Notes under the pieces: model-generated | Seen by the model: the letters and a program-made list of their open reading frames with translations, nothing else | Database searches by the model: none | What the model was told of the DNA's origin: nothing | Part shown: positions 1 to 6,707 of the stretch, piece after piece | How positions within the stretch are numbered: the first letter of the stretch is position 1 | Layout of the letters: each line of letters opens with the position of its first letter | Translations under genes and position numbers: made by a program | DNA from: an uncultured Clostridium sp. | GTDB taxonomy: Bacteria; Bacillota; Clostridia; TANB77; CAG-508 | Assembly: GCA_900552655.1 (NCBI GenBank) | Contig: USAE01000060.1 | Span: forward strand, 1 to 8,359 | Direction: 5' to 3' | Length of the DNA stretch: 8,359 bases

Positions 1-3000
1 AGATAGAAACAAATAAAGATTGGTTAAGAAAAACATATGAAAAATTAGAAGAAAACAAGACATATATATTAAGCTTTTATGCAGAACAATATAATGAAGG
101 AAGTACAGATGAAACATATAAAATAAATTATTTAATAAAAAGAATAGAAATACTAACAGAACCAGGAATAAGTGGAAGTATAGGAATATCAGAATTATCT
201 AGAAAATCTACAGGAAAAAATTTAGTGGATATGAGTTCAGAAATTAACTGGTTAACAAATAATTTTAATACATGGGGAAGATATGGGTATGAATATGAAA
301 AAGAAAGCAATACAATGAAGTTGTATTCAGAAACAGTGAATTCTAGGATAAGGCATACTACATATGATTTAAAAGAATATAAAAATAAAACTTTAACCAT
401 GTCATTTCAAGCTAAAATAGGAAATAATAGTAGCGAATTAAGTGCTTATATAGTAAAATCTCGTAGTGGTTATGTAGTAAGAAAGCTAGAAGGATTAAAT
501 AAAGATATGTGGACTACATATACTGTTACAATCCAAAACGACATAGATGGATATGTAGGATTCAAAACAACAAGTGTTGATGATGATGGATATAAAGAAT
601 TGTTAATAAAAGATCTTCAAATAGAACTAGGAGATCAAAAAACAAATTATGAGAAATTTAAATATGAAATGGTAGGAAACTTCCAAGTAAACTTAGAAGA
701 TAGAAGAGATGAGATTGCTACAAATAATTATTATATAAGAATATTAGAAAATGATAAAGTATTAATAAATGAGGAAAATAAACTAGATGAAGAAAATAAA
801 ATAGAAAATTTAATAAAAAATTATGAATTGAATGAGAATAATAATTATACAATTTTGCTAGTTGTTAATGTGAATGGAAGAGAATATGTGTTAGATGAGT
901 ATAATTTTGATACAAAAAACTCAAGAGAAATAAAAGGAATTTCAACAGTGCAAGAATATTTAATGATACAGCAAAAAGGCGAATATATTATACTTAACGA
1001 CTTGGAACTAAGTGGAAGAGAGTCAGAATACAGATTCGGAACATATATAAATGCTTTTAATGGGATAATAGATTTTAATGGTAAAAAGATAACAGTGCAT
1101 ACAGAAAAACAAAGCAATGCAGCTCCTTTATTTTATACTATAGGGAGAGAAGGTAAAATAAAAAACATTGTAATAGATTATTACATAGATAGCAAAAATG
1201 TAAATTCAATACAAGGATTATTTAATAATAATTATGGTATAGTAGAAAATATTCAAATCAATTTAAAAGAATGTACAGATACAGAAAGACAAAGTGTAAC
1301 ATTAATGGGATGGGGAAATTTTGGAACCATTAATAATTTTATAGTAAATTCGGAAAAAAGTTTATTGGGAAATAGAGATTTATCTCTAGTAGTACGTAAC
1401 AATTATGGAACAATAAAAAATGGATATATATATGGTGAAAATATAAAGGCGCTACATAGCATAGGAAATCAAAGTAGAAATATAGGTGGAATAGCAGTAA
1501 TTAATGCCGGAGGAATAGTTGAAAACATATATAGCTTAGTAAATATAGAAACATCTGGTGAAAGTGGTTCTAAAGATATAGGAAATATTACTAGTAATAA
1601 TAATAATGTTTCATATGTAAAAAATGTATATTCGGTGGGATATGGAAATACACAAGAATTTGAAAAAGGTCCAACGGTATACAATGTTGATAATCCTAAT
1701 AATATAGAAAATGTATATTATTTTGCAGATAGAGTTTTTAATAATACAAATAACCATAAGGTGACTCCATTAGCTTTATGGGATAATAATTTTCAAAATA
1801 ATGTTTTAAATAGTGAAAATAGTTTTAATGTTGATGCATTAATAAGTAATGGCTATTATCCTATGCTGGATATGCCAAAATGTATGCCAAATCAAAAATA
1901 TTTAGAATTGCCAAAAGTAGAAGATAAAGATTTGCCAGATATTTTGACGTCTGAAATTTTAGAAGCAAGTCATAATACTGCTAAAATTAAGATTACAGTA
2001 AATAACCCGTCAGCAGAAACAATTAAAAGCATAAAAGTGAAAAATGTAGAAGCTAAAATAGAAAGCCAAGAATATGCTAATGGAAAATCTGAAGTTATTG
2101 TATTATTAGAAAATCCAGTTCTATTTATTTCTAAGTATGATATAACCGAAATAACAACTAAAGGAGCGTATAACCAAGAATATACACGAAAATATAAGGA
2201 AAATGAAAGAATAATAAATGTAGATTTTTATAAAGAAATAAACTCAATTGAAGATTGGAAAGATATTAAAAAATCAACAAAAGAAAATTATATATTAATG
2301 ACAGATTTAGATTTTAAAAATGAAGGAAATAATATTGTAATAGATGTTATATTAAGTGGAAAAATAGATGGAAATAATCATATAATAAAAAATATTATAA
2401 TAAATAATAAGCCATATTTAATTTATCATTTACAAGGAAACTTGCAAAACTTAAATATAGTCAACTGCCAAATTAATGCCGGAAATTCTACAGCATTAAT
2501 TGGATATTGTGATGGAGTGGTTAATAATTGTAATATAAAAAAGATAATATTAAACAGTAAAAATGTATCTGGAGAAAGCAGGCAAGGAGCATTTGCAGGT
2601 AGTTTGAGAGGAAGGATAGAAAACTGTACTGTAACAGATGTAGAAATAATAAGCAACAATATATTCAGAGTATTAGCAGGTGGAATAGCAGGATATATGA
2701 GTAATGGAAAAATATATAATTGCTATGTACAAAATTTAATGATGAATACAACAGAATGTAGTACATATAAGGGAATTGGTGGAATTATAGGATGTATGGA
2801 AGCTAAAGCAGAAGTTATTAATTGTTATGCAGTAGGAGATATAGATACAGATGGAATAAATATAGGTGGAATAGTAGGAAGGACAACAGATAGTTCACTA
2901 ATAAAAAATTCAATAAGCAAAGTAAATATAACAGGAAGTCCAGATATTTTTGCAGGAATAGCAGGAACAATAGAAGATACGAACACATATGTAGAAAACA

Positions 3001-4163
3001 GTTTGTCATTAGGTGATTTATATACTAGTAGAAATAATGTAGAAGGTAAAAGTATAGCCTACAGTACAAAGGGCGTTTTAGAAAACAATTATTATTATGA
3101 AGAACAAAAAATAAATGGTATAAAAAAAGGAAAAGTAGAAGAAAAAAGCCTTTCATTTAATGAATTATTAAATTTAAATACATATACAGAGAAGATAAAA
3201 TTATCTGATAATTATAATTACGATAAAGTTAACCAAGGAATGATTCCAAAGTTAATGGATACAGAGAAAAGACAAAAATTACCAAACCAAAACGACATAT
3301 ATATTAGGAAAAATAATAAAATAGAAATAGTAAACATAAAAACAGAAAAAGATGCTATAAATTCTATTGTAGGACAAATTATAATAAGTAATCCTGAAGA
3401 CATAGAGATTACCAATATGAATATAAATTCAATGAATGTAACTATAGATAGTATAAAAACGGAAAAAGGAGTAACATATATAAACTTTAAAGCAATACCT
3501 AATAAATATTATGACACATATAAATTAGATAAAATATATTATAAAGAAGATGATATTACTAAAGAGCTAAATACAGAAAGTAGAATAAATCAACAATTTT
3601 ATAAAGAAATATATAGTTATGAAGATTGGCAAGCAATAGAAGATGGAACATACCAAAATTATAGGTTAATGAATGATTTAGACTTTAGTAACAAAGGTAA
3701 AATAAAAACGAATGTAACTATAGGACGATTAGAAGGAGCGAATGATGGTAAGATAAAAACTATTAAAAATATAAATTTGGAATTTAATAATAACGAAGAA
3801 GCTCTTATAGATACAATAATGTACAACATGGAGAATATTAAATTCGACAGTATAAGTATAAATAATTTAAGAAATAATGGTGATTATTGCAATTTAATAG
3901 GAGCCAATAATGGAAATATAGTAAATACCGAGTTCAGCAATATAAGTGTAAATACTGCTAATATGAGTTATGTAGGAATTATTGGAAATAATAGTGGGTA
4001 TCTTAATAACATAAAAATGCTAGATATAAATATAACAGGAAAGAATAGAATAGCAGGTTTAGTATGTTATTCGAGCTTTGCTAAAGGGATTGAAAATATA
4101 AGTGCAGAAAGAATAAACATACTAGCAAGTGGAAATGATATAGGTCGGAGTAATGGCATATAA
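1..4163 (+). CDS. GLUG-repeat surface protein, N-terminal part (5'-partial, frameshifted)
   Basis: The reading frame is open from base 3, so the gene starts before the window. The first in-window start-like codon (GTG 225) has no ribosome-binding site and lies inside the protein. The protein opens with the end of a beta-rich domain, then a CBM4/9-like sandwich (about 216-666) closing with the typical DLQIELGDQKTNYEKF pattern, then an Ig/fibronectin-like segment. From 936 come GLUG-type modules (motifs such as GGIAGYMSNGKIYNCYV and GGIIGCMEAKAEVINCY), which in known families form right-handed beta-helix-like or adhesive stalks. Module starts share FYKEI-x-S-x-EDW and YxLMxDLDF. The architecture resembles the N-terminal halves of M26/Zmp-type streptococcal and clostridial surface proteins, but no HEXXH zinc site is visible. 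The frame stops at 4161-4163 because of an extra C at 4146; without it the frame runs on to 6411. The role is probably extracellular adhesion or glycan binding (inference). Confidence 0.88.
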   Translation, partial: IETNKDWLRKTYEKLEENKTYILSFYAEQYNEGSTDETYKINYLIKRIEILTEPGISGSIGISELSRKSTGKNLVDMSSEINWLTNNFNTWGRYGYEYEKESNTMKLYSETVNSRIRHTTYDLKEYKNKTLTMSFQAKIGNNSSELSAYIVKSRSGYVVRKLEGLNKDMWTTYTVTIQNDIDGYVGFKTTSVDDDGYKELLIKDLQIELGDQKTNYEKFKYEMVGNFQVNLEDRRDEIATNNYYIRILENDKVLINEENKLDEENKIENLIKNYELNENNNYTILLVVNVNGREYVLDEYNFDTKNSREIKGISTVQEYLMIQQKGEYIILNDLELSGRESEYRFGTYINAFNGIIDFNGKKITVHTEKQSNAAPLFYTIGREGKIKNIVIDYYIDSKNVNSIQGLFNNNYGIVENIQINLKECTDTERQSVTLMGWGNFGTINNFIVNSEKSLLGNRDLSLVVRNNYGTIKNGYIYGENIKALHSIGNQSRNIGGIAVINAGGIVENIYSLVNIETSGESGSKDIGNITSNNNNVSYVKNVYSVGYGNTQEFEKGPTVYNVDNPNNIENVYYFADRVFNNTNNHKVTPLALWDNNFQNNVLNSENSFNVDALISNGYYPMLDMPKCMPNQKYLELPKVEDKDLPDILTSEILEASHNTAKIKITVNNPSAETIKSIKVKNVEAKIESQEYANGKSEVIVLLENPVLFISKYDITEITTKGAYNQEYTRKYKENERIINVDFYKEINSIEDWKDIKKSTKENYILMTDLDFKNEGNNIVIDVILSGKIDGNNHIIKNIIINNKPYLIYHLQGNLQNLNIVNCQINAGNSTALIGYCDGVVNNCNIKKIILNSKNVSGESRQGAFAGSLRGRIENCTVTDVEIISNNIFRVLAGGIAGYMSNGKIYNCYVQNLMMNTTECSTYKGIGGIIGCMEAKAEVINCYAVGDIDTDGINIGGIVGRTTDSSLIKNSISKVNITGSPDIFAGIAGTIEDTNTYVENSLSLGDLYTSRNNVEGKSIAYSTKGVLENNYYYEEQKINGIKKGKVEEKSLSFNELLNLNTYTEKIKLSDNYNYDKVNQGMIPKLMDTEKRQKLPNQNDIYIRKNNKIEIVNIKTEKDAINSIVGQIIISNPEDIEITNMNINSMNVTIDSIKTEKGVTYINFKAIPNKYYDTYKLDKIYYKEDDITKELNTESRINQQFYKEIYSYEDWQAIEDGTYQNYRLMNDLDFSNKGKIKTNVTIGRLEGANDGKIKTIKNINLEFNNNEEALIDTIMYNMENIKFDSISINNLRNNGDYCNLIGANNGNIVNTEFSNISVNTANMSYVGIIGNNSGYLNNIKMLDINITGKNRIAGLVCYSSFAKGIENISAERINILASGNDIGRSNGI
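216..666 (+). other. Carbohydrate-binding-like (CBM4/9-type) beta-sandwich domain
   Basis: A domain within the large surface protein. It begins KNLVDMSSEINWLTNN, includes a WGRYGYEYE strand and a LTMSFQAKI strand, and closes with LLIKDLQIELGD followed by TNYEKF. An opening NL, a central aromatic-rich strand, a strand of the form xxSFxAK, and a final QIELG-x(4)-TxYE are the pattern of CBM4/9-like modules in many surface and phage-tail proteins. The ligand cannot be told from sequence. The residues before it (from base 3) end in a similar beta-sandwich fragment (EENKTYILSFYAEQ ... ILTEPGISGSIGI). Confidence 0.5.
936..1925 (+). repeat. GLUG module 1 of the surface protein
   Basis: First of three long internal modules. 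It opens with ISTVQEYLMIQQKGEYIILNDLEL, a diverged version of the FYKEI...EDW...LMTDLDF opening of modules 2 and 3. It then has FNGIIDFNGKKI (the FxGxIDGNxHxI strand of GLUG proteins) and continues through degenerate GLUG units (GLFNNNYGIVENIQI, GGIAVINAGGIVENIYS). It closes with NGYYPMLDMPKCMPNQ followed by LELPKVED. An Ig-like linker of about 95 residues follows (1926-2210). Confidence 0.7.
2211..3296 (+). repeat. GLUG module 2 of the surface protein
   Basis: It opens INVDFYKEINSIEDW, then NYILMTDLDF, and has the strand GKIDGNNHIIKNI. Clear GLUG units follow (AFAGSLRGRIENCTV, GGIAGYMSNGKIYNCYV, GGIIGCMEAKAEVINCY, GGIVGRTTDSSLIKNSI), and it closes MIPKLMDTEKRQKLPNQND. The following linker (3297-3581) aligns with linker 1 through a shared core: NP near its start, repeated I-x(3)-I strands, a Gly turn and a second NP or PN near its end. 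Confidence 0.75.
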
Positions 4164-5280
4164 TGAAAAGAGTAGTAATTATAATATAAAAATAGAAAAT
4201 TCAACTATTCAAGGATCTAACTTTGTTGGTGGAATTGGAGGAAATGTATTTGGAAAAAATGACAATGAGAGAGTAAGCAATTTGTTAGCTAATAATATAA
4301 AAGTAAAAGGAATTTCTAAGATAGGGGGACTGGCTGGTAGATCAGCTGATTATGGAGTTATAAATTCTAAAATATGCAATTCGGAAATAGTAGGAAGTGG
4401 CTCTAGTATTGGTGGAGCTATTGGAGAAAAAGCGGATTGGGCAGAAGTAAGAACTATAGTTGTAGAAAACTGTAATATAGAAGGAACAGGAGTAGAAAGT
4501 GCAAATATAGGAGGAATTATAGGAATAAATTACGGAAATACAATAAATTATATGTATGCTAGTGAAACTAAGGTAAGTACAAATGGAAAAGATGTTGGAG
4601 GAATAATTGGAAAAGTAGAAAATAATACTGGAATGAACGCTTGTGGAGCATATAAATTAAAAGTTAGTGGAAACCAAAACGTAGGAGGATTACTAGGAAA
4701 CGGAAATGCAAAAATACAAAGATGTTATGCTAATGCAGACGTAATAGCGTATACAAATACAGCAGGAGGACTTATAGGAAATTTAAGAAACAAAGAAATG
4801 AGCGCTAATGTTAATACATCGAGTTTAATTCAAAATTATTTTGTAGGAACAGTAAATGGTAAAAATAATGTAGGTGGGCACATAGGTAATGTAGAAGATG
4901 ATATTTACGTAGGAAATGGAAATACATATTATTATTATAAAAATTATATACAAGCAGATTTATTTAGTGCAGATAGAGCAAACACTTCACTTGGTATAGG
5001 TAATTCTCAAAAACAAAATGAAAATTTAAAAGACACATATTATTACAAATATTCCAAAATAAATGGAGAAAATCCAAATGAAAAAAATGAATTATTTATA
5101 TCTAATAATCAATATTTAACACGAGAAGATATAGAAAAGAAAGATACATATACTGAAAAGTTAAAATGGAATGTTTCTTATTGGGAGCTTGATATTCTTA
5201 AAGAAGGTAAATATCCTACTATAAAACATGTTTATTTTGAGGAAAAGCAAGAAGGAGTACCTCTACCAAAAGACGAGGAT
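3582..5280 (+). repeat. GLUG module 3 of the surface protein (longest, contains the frameshift)
   Basis: It opens INQQFYKEIYSYEDW, then NYRLMNDLDF. It holds about a dozen GLUG units, most of them with a strict GG-I/L-x-G core after position 4200. It closes YPTIKHVYFEEKQ...VPLPKDED. It is about 600 bases longer than module 2, which suggests expansion of GLUG units here. The extra C at 4146 lies in one of these units. Confidence 0.75.
4141..4155 (+). other. Frameshift site: extra C at 4146
   Basis: The bases are ATAGGTCGGAGTAATG. As given, the upstream frame reads NDIGRSNGI-stop. Removing C4146 gives GGT GGA GTA ATG GCA TAT AAT, that is NDIGGVMAYNEKSS, which restores the IGG-V/I-x-x-Y/G-N core seen in the neighbouring repeats and joins both frames with no loss. 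The site is not a homopolymer and not a slippery heptamer, so programmed frameshifting is unlikely. A real inactivating insertion or a sequencing/assembly error are the two options. Confidence 0.9.
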
Positions 5281-6411
5281 CACATAATAGACAGCGATAC
5301 AGCTAATAATCAAAGTGTAGAACTAATAGAGCCAGAATATACTTTCGATTACAACGGAAAAATAATTAAAACATATAAAACATATTCTGAAATTATTGCA
5401 GAAGATGGAAGTAAAGTAGTAAGGAAAGATGTACGATTATATGTAAAAAATGGAAAGCTATATGCTTTGCCAGTTTCATTGGAATTTGGAGGGAATGCGC
5501 TTAAATTAGTAGCAAATAATTTCGTTATAGACTCATACAATGGAAAAGAATATGAAACAGTTTTGGGTGAAGATGGCAGGTTATATGATTTGAAAGAACC
5601 AATAAACTATCCAAAGAACTTTGTTAATAATGGAATTGAAAAGATAGGAAATAATTTGGATTCGAAGGATTCTGCAAAAAAACTAACTGGTAATGATATT
5701 AATGAAATGAGTATAGGAAAATTCTCTCAAAAAGAAAGTAAAAATGAACATGAAGTAGAAGTTGTATATAAAAATGGAGATAAATTAAAGTTTAATTATC
5801 AAACAGGAGAAATTATATCCTCTAGTAAAAGCAAAGAACAGAAGGAAAGTACTGCTGATAGTAAATCTGAAACTTCGAAAGGTTTATTGGAATATGTAAG
5901 AGAACAATTTTCGGAAATAGGAAATTATACGAATACAGATAAGATAAATATCGAAATGCAAAATAAATATGAAGAAACGATAAAATTAGAGAATAAATTG
6001 GAAGAAATATCAGTAGAAGAAGCAATAAAGAAATATAAAGTGGAAAATAGTGGGGAATCAGACTTTGATGAAGAAAAAAGTAAAAACGAAGATAACAATA
6101 TAAATGCTAATATTGGTGAAGCAGAAAAAACAGAAGACAATAATGAAACTAATAACTCTTTAAAAGAGAAAAAATATATAAGCATATATAATGCAGAAAA
6201 AGACGATTACCAAATTTATCAAGAAGAAGAGTTATTAGATACGAGTAAGCAGGAGGTGATAAGCGAAAACGAGAAGATAGAAGCAAATAATTTAAACGAA
6301 TATTATGCAAGCGATGGAAAAGCTACGAATATGAATATGGGAATAGTATGGATAGCATTAAGTATAATAGGAGTGATAATAATATTATTTGTAATCAAAA
6401 AAAGGGATTAA
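4153..6411 (+). CDS. GLUG-repeat surface protein, C-terminal part with membrane anchor
   Basis: This is the continuation of the upstream frame after the single-base shift at 4146, not an independent gene. Its ATG (4153) has only GGAG two bases before it, too close to work as a good ribosome-binding site, and the protein begins in the middle of a GLUG motif. It carries about nine further GLUG units (GGIGGNVFG, GGLAGRSAD, GGAIGEKAD, GGIIGINYGN, GGIIGKVENN, GGLLGNGNAK, GGLIGNLRNK, GGHIGNVED). The module-ending signature KYPTIKHVYFEEKQ...LPKDED follows, then a beta-rich domain with VRLYVKNGKLYALPVSLEF and DSYNGKEYETVLGEDGRLYD, and a long acidic Glu/Asn/Lys-rich tail with predicted helix. The last 24 residues are a hydrophobic span followed by KKRD. 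There is no LPXTG sortase motif, so the protein is probably held by its transmembrane helix with the repeats outside. It is 752 residues as read; the repaired visible protein is 2135. Confidence 0.88.
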   Translation: MAYNEKSSNYNIKIENSTIQGSNFVGGIGGNVFGKNDNERVSNLLANNIKVKGISKIGGLAGRSADYGVINSKICNSEIVGSGSSIGGAIGEKADWAEVRTIVVENCNIEGTGVESANIGGIIGINYGNTINYMYASETKVSTNGKDVGGIIGKVENNTGMNACGAYKLKVSGNQNVGGLLGNGNAKIQRCYANADVIAYTNTAGGLIGNLRNKEMSANVNTSSLIQNYFVGTVNGKNNVGGHIGNVEDDIYVGNGNTYYYYKNYIQADLFSADRANTSLGIGNSQKQNENLKDTYYYKYSKINGENPNEKNELFISNNQYLTREDIEKKDTYTEKLKWNVSYWELDILKEGKYPTIKHVYFEEKQEGVPLPKDEDHIIDSDTANNQSVELIEPEYTFDYNGKIIKTYKTYSEIIAEDGSKVVRKDVRLYVKNGKLYALPVSLEFGGNALKLVANNFVIDSYNGKEYETVLGEDGRLYDLKEPINYPKNFVNNGIEKIGNNLDSKDSAKKLTGNDINEMSIGKFSQKESKNEHEVEVVYKNGDKLKFNYQTGEIISSSKSKEQKESTADSKSETSKGLLEYVREQFSEIGNYTNTDKINIEMQNKYEETIKLENKLEEISVEEAIKKYKVENSGESDFDEEKSKNEDNNINANIGEAEKTEDNNETNNSLKEKKYISIYNAEKDDYQIYQEEELLDTSKQEVISENEKIEANNLNEYYASDGKATNMNMGIVWIALSIIGVIIILFVIKKRD
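6337..6408 (+). other. C-terminal transmembrane anchor
   Basis: The segment reads MGIVWIALSIIGVIIILFVI followed by KKRD and the stop. About 20 hydrophobic residues then a short basic end is a classical stop-transfer anchor with the bulk of the protein outside. No LPXTG-like sequence precedes it (the flank is YYASDGKATNMN), so covalent cell-wall attachment is not indicated. Confidence 0.85.
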
Positions 6412-6500
6412 GGGACGCTTTTAAATAGGTGTGGTATTTTTTGGGAGCAGTCCAGTCCTAAAAATCCCGGTAAGTAAATTAAATTAAGTTAAGTGTGTGT
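6412..6500 (+). other. Structured, G/C-richer intergenic stretch of unknown role
   Basis: There is no ORF here. The stretch is richer in G and C than its surroundings and has several mutually exclusive pairings. TTTTTGGGA (6438-6446) pairs with TCCTAAAAA (6456-6464) with one G-T wobble. GGAC (6413-6416) can pair with GTCC at 6450-6453 or 6455-6458. GGGATT (6404-6409) can pair with AATCCC (6463-6468). It may be the 3' untranslated end of the surface-protein mRNA or a remnant of a mobile element. No known RNA family is recognised. Confidence 0.3.
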
Positions 6501-6532
6501 AAAGCCAGTAGAATATATAATTTACTGGCTTT
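6501..6532 (+). terminator. Putative terminator after the surface-protein gene
   Basis: A perfect 10-bp stem, AAAGCCAGTA (6501-6510) with TACTGGCTTT (6523-6532), has a 12-base loop. The following tail (AATTAATATA) is only moderately T-rich, so termination strength is uncertain. It lies 90 bases after the stop codon at 6409-6411 and before the ATPase promoter, separating the two transcription units. Confidence 0.6.
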
Positions 6533-6592
6533 AATTAATATACAAGTATATAAAAATTAAAAAAGAATATAATAAAATAAATAAGTAAAAAC

Positions 6593-6672
6593 TAAAAGTT
6601 ATTTTACTTAAACAAAATAAATAGAAGAAAAATAAAAGTTATTTTGCGTAAACAAAATAACTTGACAAACAA
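6593..6672 (+). repeat. 40-bp tandem repeat with operator-like palindrome
   Basis: Two copies with exact 40-bp period (6593-6632 and 6633-6672) share 26 of 28 bases in their first part: TAAAAGTTATTTT, two variable bases around a C, then TAAACAAAATAA. In-register remnants flank them: AGCTATTTT at 6677 (starts 6597, 6637, 6677) and an A/T-rich match of 12 of 13 bases at 6571-6583 against 6611-6623. In copy 2 the arms AAGTTATTTTG (6636-6646) and CAAAATAACTT (6653-6663) are perfectly complementary; in copy 1 only the inner 7 bp pair. The copy-2 right arm ends inside the -35 box, which is the geometry of a repressor operator. Confidence 0.7.
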
Positions 6673-6690
6673 TAGGAGCTATTTTATAAT
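6662..6690 (+). promoter_or_regulatory. Consensus sigma-A promoter of the ATPase gene
   Basis: TTGACA (6662-6667), a 17-base spacer, then TATAAT (6685-6690): both hexamers and the spacing match the housekeeping consensus exactly. Transcription should start near 6697, leaving a leader of only about 11 bases. The -35 box shares its first two bases with the right arm of the palindrome at 6636-6663, so a bound repressor would block it. Confidence 0.85.
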
Positions 6691-6696
6691 TAATAT

Positions 6697-6703
6697 AGGT
6701 GAT
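6697..6703 (+). promoter_or_regulatory. Ribosome-binding site that decides the ATPase start
   Basis: AGGTGAT followed by AAAA and ATG (6708) is well placed for the ATG. The in-frame GTG at 6699 lies inside this site and has none of its own, so the ATG at 6708 is preferred. The predicted transcription start falls on the first base of the site. Confidence 0.75.
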
Positions 6704-6707
6704 AAAA

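Noticed and set aside
4141..4155. Programmed ribosomal frameshift
   Set aside because: There is no slippery heptamer or homopolymer and no obvious downstream pseudoknot; a single-base insertion explains the site fully.
225..4163. Treating GTG 225 as the true start of the surface-protein gene
   Set aside because: The same frame is open back to base 3, there is no ribosome-binding site before 225, and the codon lies inside the CBM-like domain.
4147..4163. Two separate, translationally coupled surface-protein genes overlapping by 11 bases
   Set aside because: The second frame begins in the middle of a GLUG motif that is completed only by joining both frames, and GGAG is too close to the ATG to act as a proper ribosome site.
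5739..5770. Possible HEXXH zinc-protease site in the C-terminal part (NEHEVEVVYKNG)
   Set aside because: The sequence is HEVEV, lacking the second His; there is no peptidase signature elsewhere in the visible protein.
6553..6672. CRISPR array
   Set aside because: Only two clear copies, an A/T-rich core with palindrome, 12-base unmatched gaps rather than unique spacers of about 30-40 bases, and no cas genes.
6699..6707. GTG 6699 as the start of the ATPase
   Set aside because: It overlaps the AGGTGAT ribosome site that fits the ATG at 6708, and it would sit almost at the transcription start.
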